Shown here piece after piece: positions 36,838 to 51,100 of a stretch of DNA of 64,000 nt; the first letter of the stretch is position 1, and each line of letters begins with the position of its first letter. The notes under the pieces are model-generated. The model saw only the letters and a program-made list of their open reading frames with translations. It was not told the DNA's origin and made no database searches. The stretch comes from Calliopsis andreniformis (lineage: Eukaryota > Arthropoda > Insecta > Hymenoptera > Andrenidae): NCBI RefSeq assembly GCF_051401765.1, contig NW_027480532.1, positions 1,364,001-1,428,000 of the forward strand, written 5' to 3'. The position numbers were made by a program, and so were the translations under genes.

Positions 36838-37005
36838 TCTTCAGCCCTCAGTCCTCAACAATCAGTTATCAATCCCCAATCCTCAATAGAATATCCTCAA
36901 TTCACAGTTTTCGATACCCAATACTCAACCTGCAATCTTCAAATCTGTATCCACAAACATCAATTCTCATCACTCAACCCTCAACACTCAGTCCCCAATC
37001 CACAA
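36838..37005. repeat. Diverged 24-unit block, subfamily VII (GTTATCAATCCCC)
   Basis: Marked by CAGTTATCAATCCCC, TTTTCGATACCC and AAATCTGTATCC. TAGAATA is at 36887, and the only other member is at 61733, inside the matching 5.1-kb block copy. Confidence 0.83.
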
Positions 37006-37560
37006 CACTCAATCCTCAATCCTCAATCTTCAATCATCAATATACAACCTTCAGTCCTCAATCCTCAATACTCAATCCTCAATCCTCAATCCTCAATGTT
37101 CAATCCGCGATACCCAATCCTCAATGTTCAATCCTCAATCCTCAATCCTCAATCCTCAATCCTCAATCCTCAATCCTCAATCTTCAATCCTCAATACTCA
37201 ATCTTCAATCCTCAATCCTCAATCATCAATCCTCAATCCTGAATCCTCAATCCTCAATCTTCAATCCTCAATACTCAATCTGCAATCCTCAATCCTCAAT
37301 CCTCAATCCTCATTCTTCAATCCTCAATGCCCAATCCTCAATCTTCAACCCTCAATCCTCAATCCACAATTCTCAATCCTCAATCCTCAATCCTCAGACC
37401 TCAAACATCAATACACAACCCTCAGCCCTTGTCCTCAATCTTCAATCATCAATATTCAATCTTCAATCCTGAATCCTCAATCCTCAAACCTCCATCCTCA
37501 ACCCTCAATGCTCAATCCTCAATCCTCAATCCTCAATACCAAATCCTCAATCCTCAGTCC

Positions 37561-38400
37561 TCAATACTCAATCTTCAATCATCGATCCTCAACCCTCAAT
37601 CCTCAATCCTCAATCCTCGATCCTCAATCTTCAATCCTCAATCCTCAATCCTCAATCCTCAATTCTCAATCCTCAATCCTGAGTCCTCAGTCCTCAAACC
37701 TCAATCCTCAACCCTCATCCCTCATCCACAATCCTCAATCCTCAATCTTCAATCCTCAATCCTCAGTCCTCAGTACCCAATCCTCAATCTTCAATCCTCA
37801 ATCCTCAATCCACAATTCTCAATCCTCAATCCTCAATCCTCAGACCTCAAACATCAATACACAACCCTCAGACCTTGTCCTCAATCCACAATCCTCAATC
37901 TTCAATCCTCAATCCTCGATCCTCAATCCTCAATCTTCAATCCTCAATTTTCAATCCTCATTCCTCAATCCTCAATACCCTACACTCAATCTTCAATCTT
38001 CAATCCTCAATCCTCAATCCTCAATTCTCAATCCTCTATCCCCAGTCCTCAGTCCTCAAACCTCAATCCTCAACACTCAGCCCTCATCGTCAATCCTCAA
38101 TCTTCAATCCTCAATCCTCAATCTTCAATGCCCAATACTCAATCTTCAATCCTCAATCTTCAATCCTCAATCCTCAGTCCTCAATACTCAATCTTCAATC
38201 CTCGATCCCCAATCCTCAATCCTCAATCCTCAATCCTCGATCCTCAATCTTCAATCCTCAGTCCCAAATCCTCAATCTTCAATCCTCAATCCTCAGCCCT
38301 CAATCTTCAATCCTCATTACTCAATCTTCAATCCCCAATTCTCAATCCTCAATCCTCAATCCTCAATCCTCATTCTTCAATCCTCAATACCCAATCCTCA
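37561..38400. repeat. Segment copied from the 22.2-23.0 kb type
   Basis: ATCGATCC at 37581 and 22247, and everything from there to about 38390, are colinear at offset 15334. At about 37981 this copy reads TACACTCAATC where the other reads TATACTCAATC. It contains a CCTGAGTCCTCAG block start near 37679. No gene is visible. Confidence 0.8.
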
Positions 38401-39112
38401 ATCTTCAACCCTCAATCCTCAATCCACAATTCTCAATCCTCAATCCTCAATCCTCAGACCTCAAACATCAATACACAACCCTCAGTCCTTGTCCTCAATC
38501 CACAACCCTCAATCCTCAATCCTCAATCTTCAATCATCAATATTCAATCTTCAATCCTGAATCCTCAATCCTCAATCCTCAATCCTCAACCCTCAATCCT
38601 CAATCCTCAATCCTCAATCCTCAATACTCAATCCTCAATCCTCATTCCTCAATCGTCAGTCTTCAATCCTCAGTACTCAATATTCAATCCTCAATTCTCA
38701 ATCCTCAATCCTCAATCCTCAATCCTCATTCTTCAATCCTCAATACCCAATCCTCAATCTTCAACCCTCAATCCTCAATCCACAATTCTCAATCCTCAAT
38801 CCTCAATCCTCAGACCTCAAACATCAATACACAACCCTCAGTCCTTGTCCTCAATCCACAACCCTCAATCCTCAATCCTCAATCTTCAATCATCAATATT
38901 CAATCTTCAATCCTGAATTCTCAATCCTCAATCCTCAATCCTCAATCCTCAATCCTCAATCCTCATTCCTCAATCCTCAATACCAAATCCTCAATCTTCA
39001 ATCCTCAATCCTCAATCCTCAATTCTCAATCCTCAATCCTCAGTCCTCAGTCCTCAAACCTCAATCCTCAGCCCTCAGCCCTCATCCTCAATCCTCAATC
39101 CTCAACCCTCAA
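38351..39112. repeat. Local duplication at 356-base spacing
   Basis: About 220 bases around TCTTCAACCC (38402) recur 356 bases later (38758), and again near 40218. The spacing includes one 6-base unit in an ACCTTG-like context (CAGTCCTTGTCC), giving 50 x 7 + 6 = 356. The bases between the two cores are ordinary heptamers. Confidence 0.75.
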
Positions 39113-41000
39113 TCCTCAATCTTCTATCATCGATACTCAATCTTCAATCCTCAATCCTCAGTCCTCAAACCTCAATTCTGAATCCTCAATCCTGAATCCT
39201 CAATCTTCGGCCCTCAGTACTCAACAGTCAGTTGTCTATCCTCAATCCTCAATAGAATATCCTCAATTCACAGTTTCCAATACACAATACTCAATCTGCA
39301 ATCTTCAAACCTCTATCCACAAACATCAATTCTCATAACTCAACCCTCAACGCTCAGTCCTCAATGTTCAATCCTCAATCCTCAATCCTCAATCCTCAAT
39401 CCTCAATCGTCAACCTTCAATTCTCAATACTCAATCTTCAGTCCTCAATCCTCAATCTTCAATCATCAATCCTCAGTCCTCAATTCTCATTCTTCAATCC
39501 TCAATACCAAATCCTCAATCTTCAATCCTCAATCCTCAATCCTCAATCCTCAATCCTAATTCCTCAATCCTCAATACCCAATCCTAAATCTTCAATCCTC
39601 AATCCTCAATCCTCAATTGTCAATCCTCAATCCTCAGTCCTCAGTCCTCAAACCTCAATCCTCAACCCTCAGACCTCATCCTCAATCCTCAATACTCAAC
39701 CCTCAATCCTCAATATTCAATCCTCGATACTCAATCTTCAATACTCTATCCTCAGTCCTCAAACCTCAATTCTGAATCCTCAATCCTGAATCCTCAATCT
39801 TCGGCCCTCAGTCCTCAACAATCAATTGTCAATACTCAACCCTCAATAGAATATCCTCAATTAACAGTTTTCAATAATCAATCCCCATTCTTCAATCTTC
39901 AAACCCCAATCCACAAACAACAATTCCCATCACTCGACCCTCAACACTCAGTACTCAATCTTCAATCCTCAATCCTCAATCCTCAATCTTCAATCCTCAA
40001 TACTCAATCTTCAATCCTCAATCCTCAATTTTCAATCCTCAATACTCAATCCTCAATCGTCAATCCTCAATCCCCAATTCTCAATCTTCAATCCTGAAAC
40101 CTCAATCCTCAATCCCCAATCCTCAATCTTCAATCCTCAATACTCAATCCCCAATTCTCAATCCTCAATTCTCAATCCTCAATCCTCATTCTTCAATCCT
40201 CAATACCCAATCCTCAATCTTCAACCCTCAATCCTCAATCCACAATTCTCAATCCTCAATCCTCAATCCTCAGACCTCAAACATCAATACACAACCCTCA
40301 GTCCTTGTCCTCAATCCACAACCCTCAATCCTCAATCCTCAATCTTCAATCATCAATATTCAATCTTCAATCCTGAATCCTCAATCCTCAATCCTCAATC
40401 CTCAATCCTCAATCCTCAATCGTCATTCCTCAATCCTCAATACCAAATCCTCAATCTTCAATCCTCAATCCTCAATCCTCAATTCTCAATCCTCAATCCT
40501 CAGTCCTCAATCCTCAATACCAAATCCTCAATCTTCAATCCTCAATCCTCAATCCTCAATTCTCAATCCTCAATCCTCAATCCTCAATCCTCAATCCTCG
40601 ATCCTCAATCTTCAATCCTCAGTCCCATATCCTCAATCTTCAATCCTCAATCCTCAGCCCTCAATCTTCAATCCTCATTACTCAATCTTCAATACCAAAT
40701 CCTCAATCTTCAATCCTCAATACTCAATCTTCAATCCTCAATCCTCAATTTTCAATCCTCAATACTCAATCCTCAATCGTCAATCCTCAATCCCCAATTC
40801 TCAATCTTCAATCCTGAAACCTCAATCCTCAATCCCCAATCCTCAATCTTCAATCCTCAATACTCAATCCCCAATTCTCAATCCTCAATCCTCAATCCTC
40901 AATCCTCAATCGTCATTCCTCAATCCTCAATACCAAATCCTCAATCTTCAATCCTCAATCCTCAATCCTCAATTCTCAATCCTCAATCCTCAATCCTCAA
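39113..41000. repeat. Patchwork zone of short nested duplications
   Basis: Several short offsets overlap here. CAATTTTCAATCC plus CAATCTTCAATCCTGAAACC recurs at 720 bases (40029/40749), CAGTCCCATATCC at 413 bases (40620/41033), and CAATACCAAATCC at 490 bases (about 40440/40930). TAGAATA blocks lie at 39253 and 39847. No single period covers the zone. It separates the patchwork from the block copied from 27-31 kb. No gene is visible. Confidence 0.7.
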
Positions 41001-43186
41001 TCCTCAATCCTCGATCCTCAATCTTCAATCCTCAGTCCCATATCCTCAATCTTCAATCCTCAATCCTCAGCCCTCAATCTTCAATCCTCATTACTCAATC
41101 TTCAATCCTCAATTCTCAATCCTCAATCCTCAGTCCTCAGTCCTCAAACCTCAATCCTCAACCCTCATCCCTCATCCACAATCCTCAATCCTCAATCTTC
41201 AATCCTCAATCCTCAGTCCTCAATACTCAATCTTCAATCATCGATCCTCAACCCTCAATCCTCAATCCTCAATCCTCGATCCTCAATCTTCAATCCTCAA
41301 TCCTCAATCCTCAATCCTCAATCCTCAATTCTCAATCCTCAATCTTGAGTCCTCAGTCCTCAAACCTCAATCCTCAACCCTCATCCCTCATCCACAATCC
41401 TCAATCCTCAATCTTCAATCCTCAATCCTCAGTCCTCAGTACCCAATCCTCAATCTTCAATCCTCAATCCTCAATCCACAATTCTCAATCCTCAATCCTC
41501 AATCCTCAGACCTCAAACATCAATACACAACCCTCAGACCTTGTCCTCAATCCACAATCCTCAATCTTCAATCCTCAATCCTCGATCCTCAATCCTCAAT
41601 CTTCAATCCTCAATTTTCAATCCTCATTCCTCAGTCCTCAATACCCTATACTCAATCTTCAATCTTCAATCCTCAATCCTCAATCCTCAATTCTCAATCC
41701 TCTATCACCAGTCCTCAGTCCTCAAACCTCAATCCTCAACACTCAGCCCTCATCGTCAATCCTCAATCTTCAATCCTCAATCCTCAATCTTCAATGCTCA
41801 ATACTCAATCTTCAGTTCTCAATCTTCAATCCTGAATCCTCAGTCCTCAATACTCAATCTTCAATCCTGGATCCTCAATCCTCAATCCTCAATCCTCAAT
41901 CCTCGATCCTCTATCTTCAATCCTCAGTCCCAAATCCTCAATCTTCAATCCTCAATCCTCAGCCCTCAATGTTCAATCCTCATTACTCAATCTTCAATCC
42001 TCAATTCTCAATCCTCAATCCTCAATCCTCATTCTTCAATCCTCAATACACAATCCTCAATCCTCAATCCTCAATCCTCAGTCCTCAATTCTCAATCCGC
42101 AATCCTCAATCCTCAGACCTCAAACATCAATACTCAACCCTCAGTCCTCGTCCTCAATCCACAAACCTCAATCCTCAATCCTCAGTCCTCAATCCTCAAT
42201 CCTCAATCTTCAATCCTCGATCCTCAATCTTCAATCCTCAGTCCCAAATCCTCAATCTTCAATCCTCAATCCTCAGCCTTCAATCTTCAATCCTCATTAC
42301 TCAATCTTCAATCCTCAATTCTCAATCCTCAGTCCTCAATCCTCAATTCTCAATCCTCAATCCTCAGTCCTCAGTCCTCAAACCTCAATCCTCAACCCTC
42401 AGACCTCATCCTCTATCCTCAATCCTCAACCCTCAATCCTCAACCTTCAATCCTCGATACTCAATATTCAATACTCAATACTCAATCCTCAATCCTCAAT
42501 CCTCAATCCTCAATCCTCATTCTTCAATCCTCAATACACAATCCTCAATCTTCAATCCTCAATCCTCAACCCTCAGCCCTCATCCTCAATCCTCAATCCT
42601 CAACCCTCAATACTCAATCTTCAATACTCGATACTCAGTCTTCTATCCTCAATCCTCAGATCTCAAACCTCAATTCTGAATCCTCAGCCCTGAATCCTCA
42701 ATCTTCGGCCCTCAGTCCACAACAATCAGTAGTGAATCCTCAATCCTCAATAGAATATCCTCAACTCACAGTTTTCAATACTCAATACTCAATCTGCAGT
42801 CTTCAAACCTCTATCGACAAACATCAATTCTCATCACTCAACCCTCAACACTCAGTCCTCAATGTTCGATTCTCAATCCTCAATCCTCAATCCTCAATCG
42901 TTAATCTTCAATCCCCAATACTCAATCTGCAATCCTCAATCCTCAATCCTCAATCCTCAATCCTCATTCTTCAATCCTCAATACCAAATCCTCAATCTTC
43001 AATCCTCAATCCTCAATCCTAAATTCTCAATCCTCAATCCTCGATCCTCAGACCTTAAACATCAATACTCAACCCTCAGTCCTCGTCCTCAATCCACAAC
43101 CCTCAATCCTCAATCTTCAATCTTCAATCATCAATATACAATCTTCAGTCCTCAAGCCTCAATACTCAATCCTCAATCCTCAATCC
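41001..43186. repeat. Copy of the 3483-base family (27.1-29.2 kb type)
   Basis: TAGAATA at 42751 equals 28811 plus 13940, and the surrounding units follow the same offset. Near 41345 it reads CTTGAGTCC and has five canonical units before TTCTCAA, both features shared with 24027 and not with 27405 or 30888. It does not carry the 105-base deletion seen in the 24.5 kb copy. Confidence 0.82.
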
Positions 43187-46100
43187 TCAATGTTCAATCC
43201 GCTATACCCAATCCTCAATGTTCGGTCCTCAATCCTCAATCCTCAATCCTCAATCCTCAATCCTCAATCCTCAATCCTCAATACTCAATCCTCAATCCTC
43301 AGTCTCCAAACATCGATCCTCAATCTTCAATCCTCAAAACTCAATCTTCAATCATCGATCCTCAATACTCAATCCTCAATCCTCAATCCTCAATCGTCAG
43401 TCTTCAATCCTCAATACTCAATCTTCAATCCTCAATCCTCAATCCTCAATCCTCAACCCTCATTCCTCAATCCTCAAATCCTCAATCTTCAATCCTCATC
43501 CCTCAATCCTCAATTCTCAATCCTCAATCCTCAGACCTCAGTCCTCAAACCTCAATCCTCAATCCTCAGCCCTCATCCTCAATCCTCAATCCTCAACCCT
43601 CAATCCTCAATCTTCAATACTCGATACTCAATCTTCAATCCTCAATCCTCAGTCCTCAAACCTCAATTCTGAGTCCTCAGTCCTGAATCCTCAATCTTCG
43701 GCCCTCAGTCCTCAACAATCAGTTGTCAATCCTCAATCCTCAATAGAATATCCTCAATCCACAGTTTTCAACACTCAATACTCAATCAGCAATCTTCAAA
43801 CCTCTATCCACAAACATCAATTCTCATCACTCAACCCTCAACACTCAGTCCTCAATGTTGAAGCCTCAATCCTCAATCCTCAATCCTCATTCGTCAATCT
43901 TCAATCCTCAATACTCAATCTTCGATCCTCAATCCTCAATCCTCAATACTCAATCCTCAATCCTCATTCGTCAATCTTCAATCCTCAATACTCAATCTTC
44001 GATCCTCAATCCTCAATCCTCAATACTCAATACTCAATCCTCAATTTTCTATCCTCATTCTTCAATCCTCAATACCCAATACTCAATCTTCAATCTCCAA
44101 TCCTCAATCCTCAATCCTCAATCCTCATTCTTCAATCCTCAATACCCAATCCTCAATCTTCAATCCTCAATCCTCAATCCTCAATCCTCAATCCTCAATC
44201 CTCAATTTTCAATCCTCATTCTTCAATCCTCAATACCCAATATTCAATCTTCAATCTTCAATCCTCAATCCTCAATCCTCAATTCTCAATCCCCTATCCC
44301 CAGTCCTCAGTCCTCAAACCTCAATCCTCAACCCTCAGCCCTCATTGTCAATCCTCAATCTTCAATCCTCAATCCTCAATCTTCAATGCTCAATACTCAA
44401 TCTTCAGTCCTCAATCTTCAATCCTCAATCCTCAGTCCTCAATACTCAATCTTCGACCCTGGATCCTCAATCCTCAATCCTCAATCCTCAATCCTCGATC
44501 CTCAATCTTCAATCCTCAGTCCCATATCCTCAATCTTCAATCCTCAATCCTCAGCCCTCAATCTTCAATCCTCATTACTCAATCTTCAATCCTCAATTCT
44601 CAATCCTCAATCCTCAGTCCTCAGTCCTCAAACCTCAATCCTCAACCCTCATCCCCTCATCCACAATCCTCAATCCTCAATCTTCAATCCTCAATCCTCA
44701 GTCCTCAATACTCAATCTTCAATCATCGATCCTCAACCCTCAATCCTCAATCCTCAATCCTCGATCCTCAATCTTCAATCCTCAATCCTCAATCCTCAAT
44801 CCTCAATTCTCAATCCTCAATCCTGAGTCCTCAGTCCTCAAACCTCAATCCTCAACCCTCATCCCTCATCCACAATCCTCAATCCTCAATCTTCAATCCT
44901 CAATCCTCAGTCCTCAGTACCCAATCCTCAATCTTCAATCCTCAATCCTCAATCCACAATTCTCAATCCTCAATCCTCAATCCTCAGACCTCAAACATCA
45001 ATACACAACCCTCAGACGCTTGTCCTCAATCCACAATCCTCAATCTTCAATCCTCAATCCTCGATCCTCAATCCTCAATCTTCAATCCTCAATTTTTCAA
45101 TCCTCATTCCTCAGTCCTCAATACCCTATACTCAATCTTCAATCTTCAATCCTCAATCCTCAATCCTCAATTCTCAATCCTCTATCACCAGTCCTCAGTC
45201 CTCAAACCTCAATCCTCAACACTCAGCCCTCATCGTCAATCCTCAATCTTCAATCCTCAATCCTCAATCTTCAATGCTCAATACTCAATCTTCAGTTCTC
45301 AATCTTCAATCCTGAATCCTCAGTCCTCAATACTCAATCTTCAATCCTGGATCCTCAATCCTCAATCCTCAATCCTCAATCCTCGATCCTCTATCTTCAA
45401 TCCTCAGTCCCAAATCCTCAATCTTCAATCCTCAATCCTCAGCCCTCAATGTTCAATCCTCATTACTCAATCTTCAATCCTCAATCCTCAATCCTCAATC
45501 CTCAATCCTCATTCTTCAATCCTCAATACACAATCCTCAATCCTCAATCCTCAATCCTCAATCCTCAATTCTCAATCCGCAATCCTCAATCCTCAGACCT
45601 CAAACATCAATACTCAACCCTCAGTCCTCGTCCTCAATCCACAACCCTCAATCCTCAATCCTCAGTCCTCAATCCTCAATCCTCAATCTTCAATCCTCAA
45701 TACTCAATCTTCAATCCTCAATCCTCAGTCCTCAAACCTCAATTCTGTATCCTCAATCCTCAATTTTCAATCCTCATTCTTCAATCCTCAATACCCAGTA
45801 CTCAATCTTCAATCCTCAATCCTCAATGTTCAATCCTCAATACCCAATCCTCAATCTTCAATCCTCAATCCTCAATTCTCAATCCTCAAACCTCAATCCT
45901 CAGTCCTCAAACCTCAATCCTGAATCCTCAATCCTGCATCCTCAACCTTCAGCCCTGAGTCCTCAACGATCAGTTGTCAATCCTCAATCCTCAATAGAAT
46001 ATCCTCAATTCACAGTTTTCAATACTCAATACTCAACCTGCAATCTTCAGATCTCTATCCACAAACATCAATTCTCATCGCTCAACCCTCAATACTCAGT

Positions 46101-47893
46101 CCCTAATCCTCAATCTTCAAACCTCAACCCTCAATCCTCAATCCTCAATCATCAATCCTCAATCCTCAATCCTCAATCCTCAATCCTCAACCGTCAATCT
46201 TCAATCCTCAGACCTCAAACATCAACTCTCAACCCTCAGTCCTCGCCCTCAATCCACAACCATCAATCCTCAACGCTCAACCATAAATCCTCAATACTCA
46301 ACCCCTCAACCTTCAATCCTCAATACTCAATCTTCAATCCTCAATCCTCAATCCTCAATCCTCAATCGTCAATCCTCATTCTTCAATCCTCAATCCTCAA
46401 TCCTCAGTCCCCAAACCTCAATCCTCAATCATCAATCATCAAAACTCAATCTTCAATCCTCTATCCTCAATACTCAATCCTCAATCCTCAATCCTCAATC
46501 GTCAGTCTTCAATCCTCAGAACTCAATCTTCAATCCTCAATCCTCAATCCTCAATCTTCAACCCTCATTCCTCAATCCTCAATCCTCAATCCTCAATCCT
46601 CAGCCCTCATCCTCTATCCTCAATCCTCAACCCTCAATCCTCAATCTTCAATACTCGATACTCAATCTTTAATCCTCAATCCTCAGTCCTCAAACCTCAA
46701 TTCTGAGTCCTCAGTCCTGAATCCTCAATCTTCGGCCCCTCAGTCCTCAACAATCAGTTGTCAATCCTCAATCCTCAATAGAATATTCTCAATCCACAGT
46801 TTTCAATACTCAATACTCAATCAGCAGTCTTCAAACCTCTATCCACAAACATCAATTCTCATCACTGAACCCTTCAACACTCAGTCCTCAATGTTCAAGC
46901 CTCAATCCTCAATCCTCAATCCTCATTCGTCAATCTTCAATCCTCAATACTCAATCTTCGATCCTCAATCCTCAATCCTCAATACTCAATCCTCAATCCT
47001 CATTCGTGAATCTTCAATCCTCAATACTCAATCTTCGATCCTCAATCCTCAATCCTCAATACTCAATCCTCAATCCTCAATTTTCTATACTCATTCTTCA
47101 CTCCTCAATACCCAATACTCAATCTTCAATCTTCAATCCTCAATCCTCAATCCTCAATCCACATTCTTCAATCCTCAATACCCAATCCTCAATCTTCAAT
47201 CCTCAATCCTCAATCCTCAATCCTCAATCCTCAATCCTCAATTTTCAATCCTCATTCTTCAATCCTCAATACCCAATACCCAATCTTCAATCTTCAATCC
47301 TCAATCCTCAATCCTCAATTCTCAATCCTCTATCCCCAGTCCTCAGTCCTCAAACCTCAATCCTCAACCCTCAGCCCTCATTGTCAATCCTCAATCTTCA
47401 ATCCTCAATCCTCAATCTTCAATGCTCAATACTCAATCTTCAGTCCTCAACCTTCAATCCTCAATCCTCAGTCCTCAATACTCAATCTTCAATCCTGGAT
47501 CCTCAATCCTCAATCCTCAATCCTCAATCCTCGATCCTCTATCTTCAATCCTCAGTCCCAAATCCTCAATCTTCAATCCTCAATCCTCAGCCCTCAATGT
47601 TCAATCCTCATTACTCAATCTTCAATCCTCAATTCTCAATCCTCAATCCTCAATCCTCATTCTTCAATCCTCAATACACAATCCTCGATCCTCAATCCTC
47701 AATCCTCAATCCTCAATTCTCAATCCGCAATCCTCAATCCTCAGACCTAAAACATCAATACTCAACCCTCAGTCCTCGTCCTCAATCCACAAACCTCAAT
47801 CCTCAATCCTCAGTCTTCAATCCTCAATCCTCAATCTTCAATCCTCAATCCTCAATCCTCAATCCTCAATCCTCAATCCTCAATCTTCAATCC
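43187..47893. repeat. 4.71-kb higher-order repeat, copy 1, with many single-base insertions
   Basis: Pairs with 47894 onward. The offset steps from 4707 to 4714 to 4711 to 4708 as indels accumulate in this copy: a 6-base deletion near 43475 and single-base insertions near 44654, 45018, 45094, 46303, 46737 and 46873, plus one insertion in copy 2 near 48137. TAGAATA blocks lie at 43744, 45995 and 46779. The first part is also a copy of 29.2-31.3 kb. Confidence 0.87.
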
Positions 47894-48140
47894 TCAATGT
47901 TCAATCCGCTATACCCAATCCTCAATGTTCGGTCCTCAATCCTCAATCCTCAATCCTCAATCCTCAATCCTCAATCCTCAATCCTCAATACTCAATCCTC
48001 AATCCTCAGTCTCCAAACATCGATCCTCAATCTTCAATCCTCAAAACTCAATCTTCAATCATCGATCCTCAATACTCAATCCTCAATCCTCAATCCTCAA
48101 TCGTCAGTCTTCAATCCTCAATACTCAATCTTCAATGCCT
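43471..48140. other. Cluster of out-of-register indels
   Basis: Seven one-base insertions make 8-base units: CATCCCCTCATCC (44653), CAGACGCTTG (45018), AATTTTTCAA (45093), CAACCCCTCAACC (46302), TCGGCCCCTCAG (46736), GAACCCTTCAAC (46873) and CAATGCCTCAATCC (48137). A 6-base deletion lies at about 43475. Every sister copy lacks them. Five of the seven lengthen a homopolymer run (C or T), the usual form of long-read consensus error. Confidence 0.85.
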
Positions 48141-51100
48141 CAATCCTCAATCCTCAATCCTCAACCCTCATTCCTCAATCCTCATTACCCAATCCTCAAT
48201 CTTCAATCCTCATCCCTCAATCCTCAATTCTCAATCCTCAATCCTCAGACCTCAGTCCTCAAACCTCAATCCTCAATCCTCAGCCCTCATCCTCAATCCT
48301 CAATCCTCAACCCTCAATCCTCAATCTTCAATACTCGATACTCAATCTTCAATCCTCAATCCTCAGTCCTCAAACCTCAATTCTGAGTCCTCAGTCCTGA
48401 ATCCTCAATCTTCGGCCCTCAGTCCTCAACAATCAGTTGTCAATCCTCAATCCTCAATAGAATATCCTCAATCCACAGTTTTCAACACTCAATACTCAAT
48501 CAGCAATCTTCAAACCTCTATCCACAAACATCAATTCTCATCACTCAACCCTCAACACTCAGTCCTCAATGTTGAAGCCTCAATCCTCAATCCTCAATCC
48601 TCATTCGTCAATCTTCAATCCTCAATACTCAATCTTCGATCCTCAATCCTCAATCCTCAATACTCAATCCTCAATCCTCATTCGTCAATCTTCAATCCTC
48701 AATACTCAATCTTCGATCCTCAATCCTCAATCCTCAATACTCAATACTCAATCCTCAATTTTCTATCCTCATTCTTCAATCCTCAATACCCAATACTCAA
48801 TCTTCAATCTCCAATCCTCAATCCTCAATCCTCAATCCTCATTCTTCAATCCTCAATACCCAATCCTCAATCTTCAATCCTCAATCCTCAATCCTCAATC
48901 CTCAATCCTCAATCCTCAATTTTCAATCCTCATTCTTCAATCCTCAATACCCAATATTCAATCTTCAATCTTCAATCCTCAATCCTCAATCCTCAATTCT
49001 CAATCCCCTATCCCCAGTCCTCAGTCCTCAAACCTCAATCCTCAACCCTCAGCCCTCATTGTCAATCCTCAATCTTCAATCCTCAATCCTCAATCTTCAA
49101 TGCTCAATACTCAATCTTCAGTCCTCAATCTTCAATCCTCAATCCTCAGTCCTCAATACTCAATCTTCGACCCTGGATCCTCAATCCTCAATCCTCAATC
49201 CTCAATCCTCGATCCTCAATCTTCAATCCTCAGTCCCATATCCTCAATCTTCAATCCTCAATCCTCAGCCCTCAATCTTCAATCCTCATTACTCAATCTT
49301 CAATCCTCAATTCTCAATCCTCAATCCTCAGTCCTCAGTCCTCAAACCTCAATCCTCAACCCTCATCCCTCATCCACAATCCTCAATCCTCAATCTTCAA
49401 TCCTCAATCCTCAGTCCTCAATACTCAATCTTCAATCATCGATCCTCAACCCTCAATCCTCAATCCTCAATCCTCGATCCTCAATCTTCAATCCTCAATC
49501 CTCAATCCTCAATCCTCAATTCTCAATCCTCAATCCTGAGTCCTCAGTCCTCAAACCTCAATCCTCAACCCTCATCCCTCATCCACAATCCTCAATCCTC
49601 AATCTTCAATCCTCAATCCTCAGTCCTCAGTACCCAATCCTCAATCTTCAATCCTCAATCCTCAATCCACAATTCTCAATCCTCAATCCTCAATCCTCAG
49701 ACCTCAAACATCAATACACAACCCTCAGACCTTGTCCTCAATCCACAATCCTCAATCTTCAATCCTCAATCCTCGATCCTCAATCCTCAATCTTCAATCC
49801 TCAATTTTCAATCCTCATTCCTCAGTCCTCAATACCCTATACTCAATCTTCAATCTTCAATCCTCAATCCTCAATCCTCAATTCTCAATCCTCTATCACC
49901 AGTCCTCAGTCCTCAAACCTCAATCCTCAACACTCAGCCCTCATCGTCAATCCTCAATCTTCAATCCTCAATCCTCAATCTTCAATGCTCAATACTCAAT
50001 CTTCAGTTCTCAATCTTCAATCCTGAATCCTCAGTCCTCAATACTCAATCTTCAATCCTGGATCCTCAATCCTCAATCCTCAATCCTCAATCCTCGATCC
50101 TCTATCTTCAATCCTCAGTCCCAAATCCTCAATCTTCAATCCTCAATCCTCAGCCCTCAATGTTCAATCCTCATTACTCAATCTTCAATCCTCAATCCTC
50201 AATCCTCAATCCTCAATCCTCATTCTTCAATCCTCAATACACAATCCTCAATCCTCAATCCTCAATCCTCAATCCTCAATTCTCAATCCGCAATCCTCAA
50301 TCCTCAGACCTCAAACATCAATACTCAACCCTCAGTCCTCGTCCTCAATCCACAACCCTCAATCCTCAATCCTCAGTCCTCAATCCTCAATCCTCAATCT
50401 TCAATCCTCAATACTCAATCTTCAATCCTCAATCCTCAGTCCTCAAACCTCAATTCTGTATCCTCAATCCTCAATTTTCAATCCTCATTCTTCAATCCTC
50501 AATACCCAGTACTCAATCTTCAATCCTCAATCCTCAATGTTCAATCCTCAATACCCAATCCTCAATCTTCAATCCTCAATCCTCAATTCTCAATCCTCAA
50601 ACCTCAATCCTCAGTCCTCAAACCTCAATCCTGAATCCTCAATCCTGCATCCTCAACCTTCAGCCCTGAGTCCTCAACGATCAGTTGTCAATCCTCAATC
50701 CTCAATAGAATATCCTCAATTCACAGTTTTCAATACTCAATACTCAACCTGCAATCTTCAGATCTCTATCCACAAACATCAATTCTCATCGCTCAACCCT
50801 CAACACTCAGTCCCTAATCCTCAATCTTCAAACCTCAACCCTCAATCCTCAATCCTCAATCATCAATCCTCAATCCTCAATCCTCAATCCTCAATCCTCA
50901 ACCGTCAATCTTCAATCCTCAGACCTCAAACATCAACTCTCAACCCTCAGTCCTCGCCCTCAATCCACAACCATCAATCCTCAACGCTCAACCATAAATC
51001 CTCAATACTCAACCCTCAACCTTCAATCCTCAATACTCAATCTTCAATCCTCAATCCTCAATCCTCAATCCTCAATCGTCAATCCTCATTCTTCAATCCT

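Larger units (their letters stand above)
32461..37560. repeat. 5.1-kb block, copy A
   Basis: Recurs at 57307-62400 with a constant offset of 24846 (GTTCAATCC 32471/57317; TAGAATA 32638/57484, 33253/58099, 35364/60210, 36887/61733). I saw about eight or nine substitutions between the two copies and no indel, for example CAGTCCACAG versus CAGTCCTCAG near 34044 and CAGGCCTCAG versus CAGTCCTCAG near 35872. It includes the TAGCATA block at 32973. No gene is visible. Confidence 0.88.
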
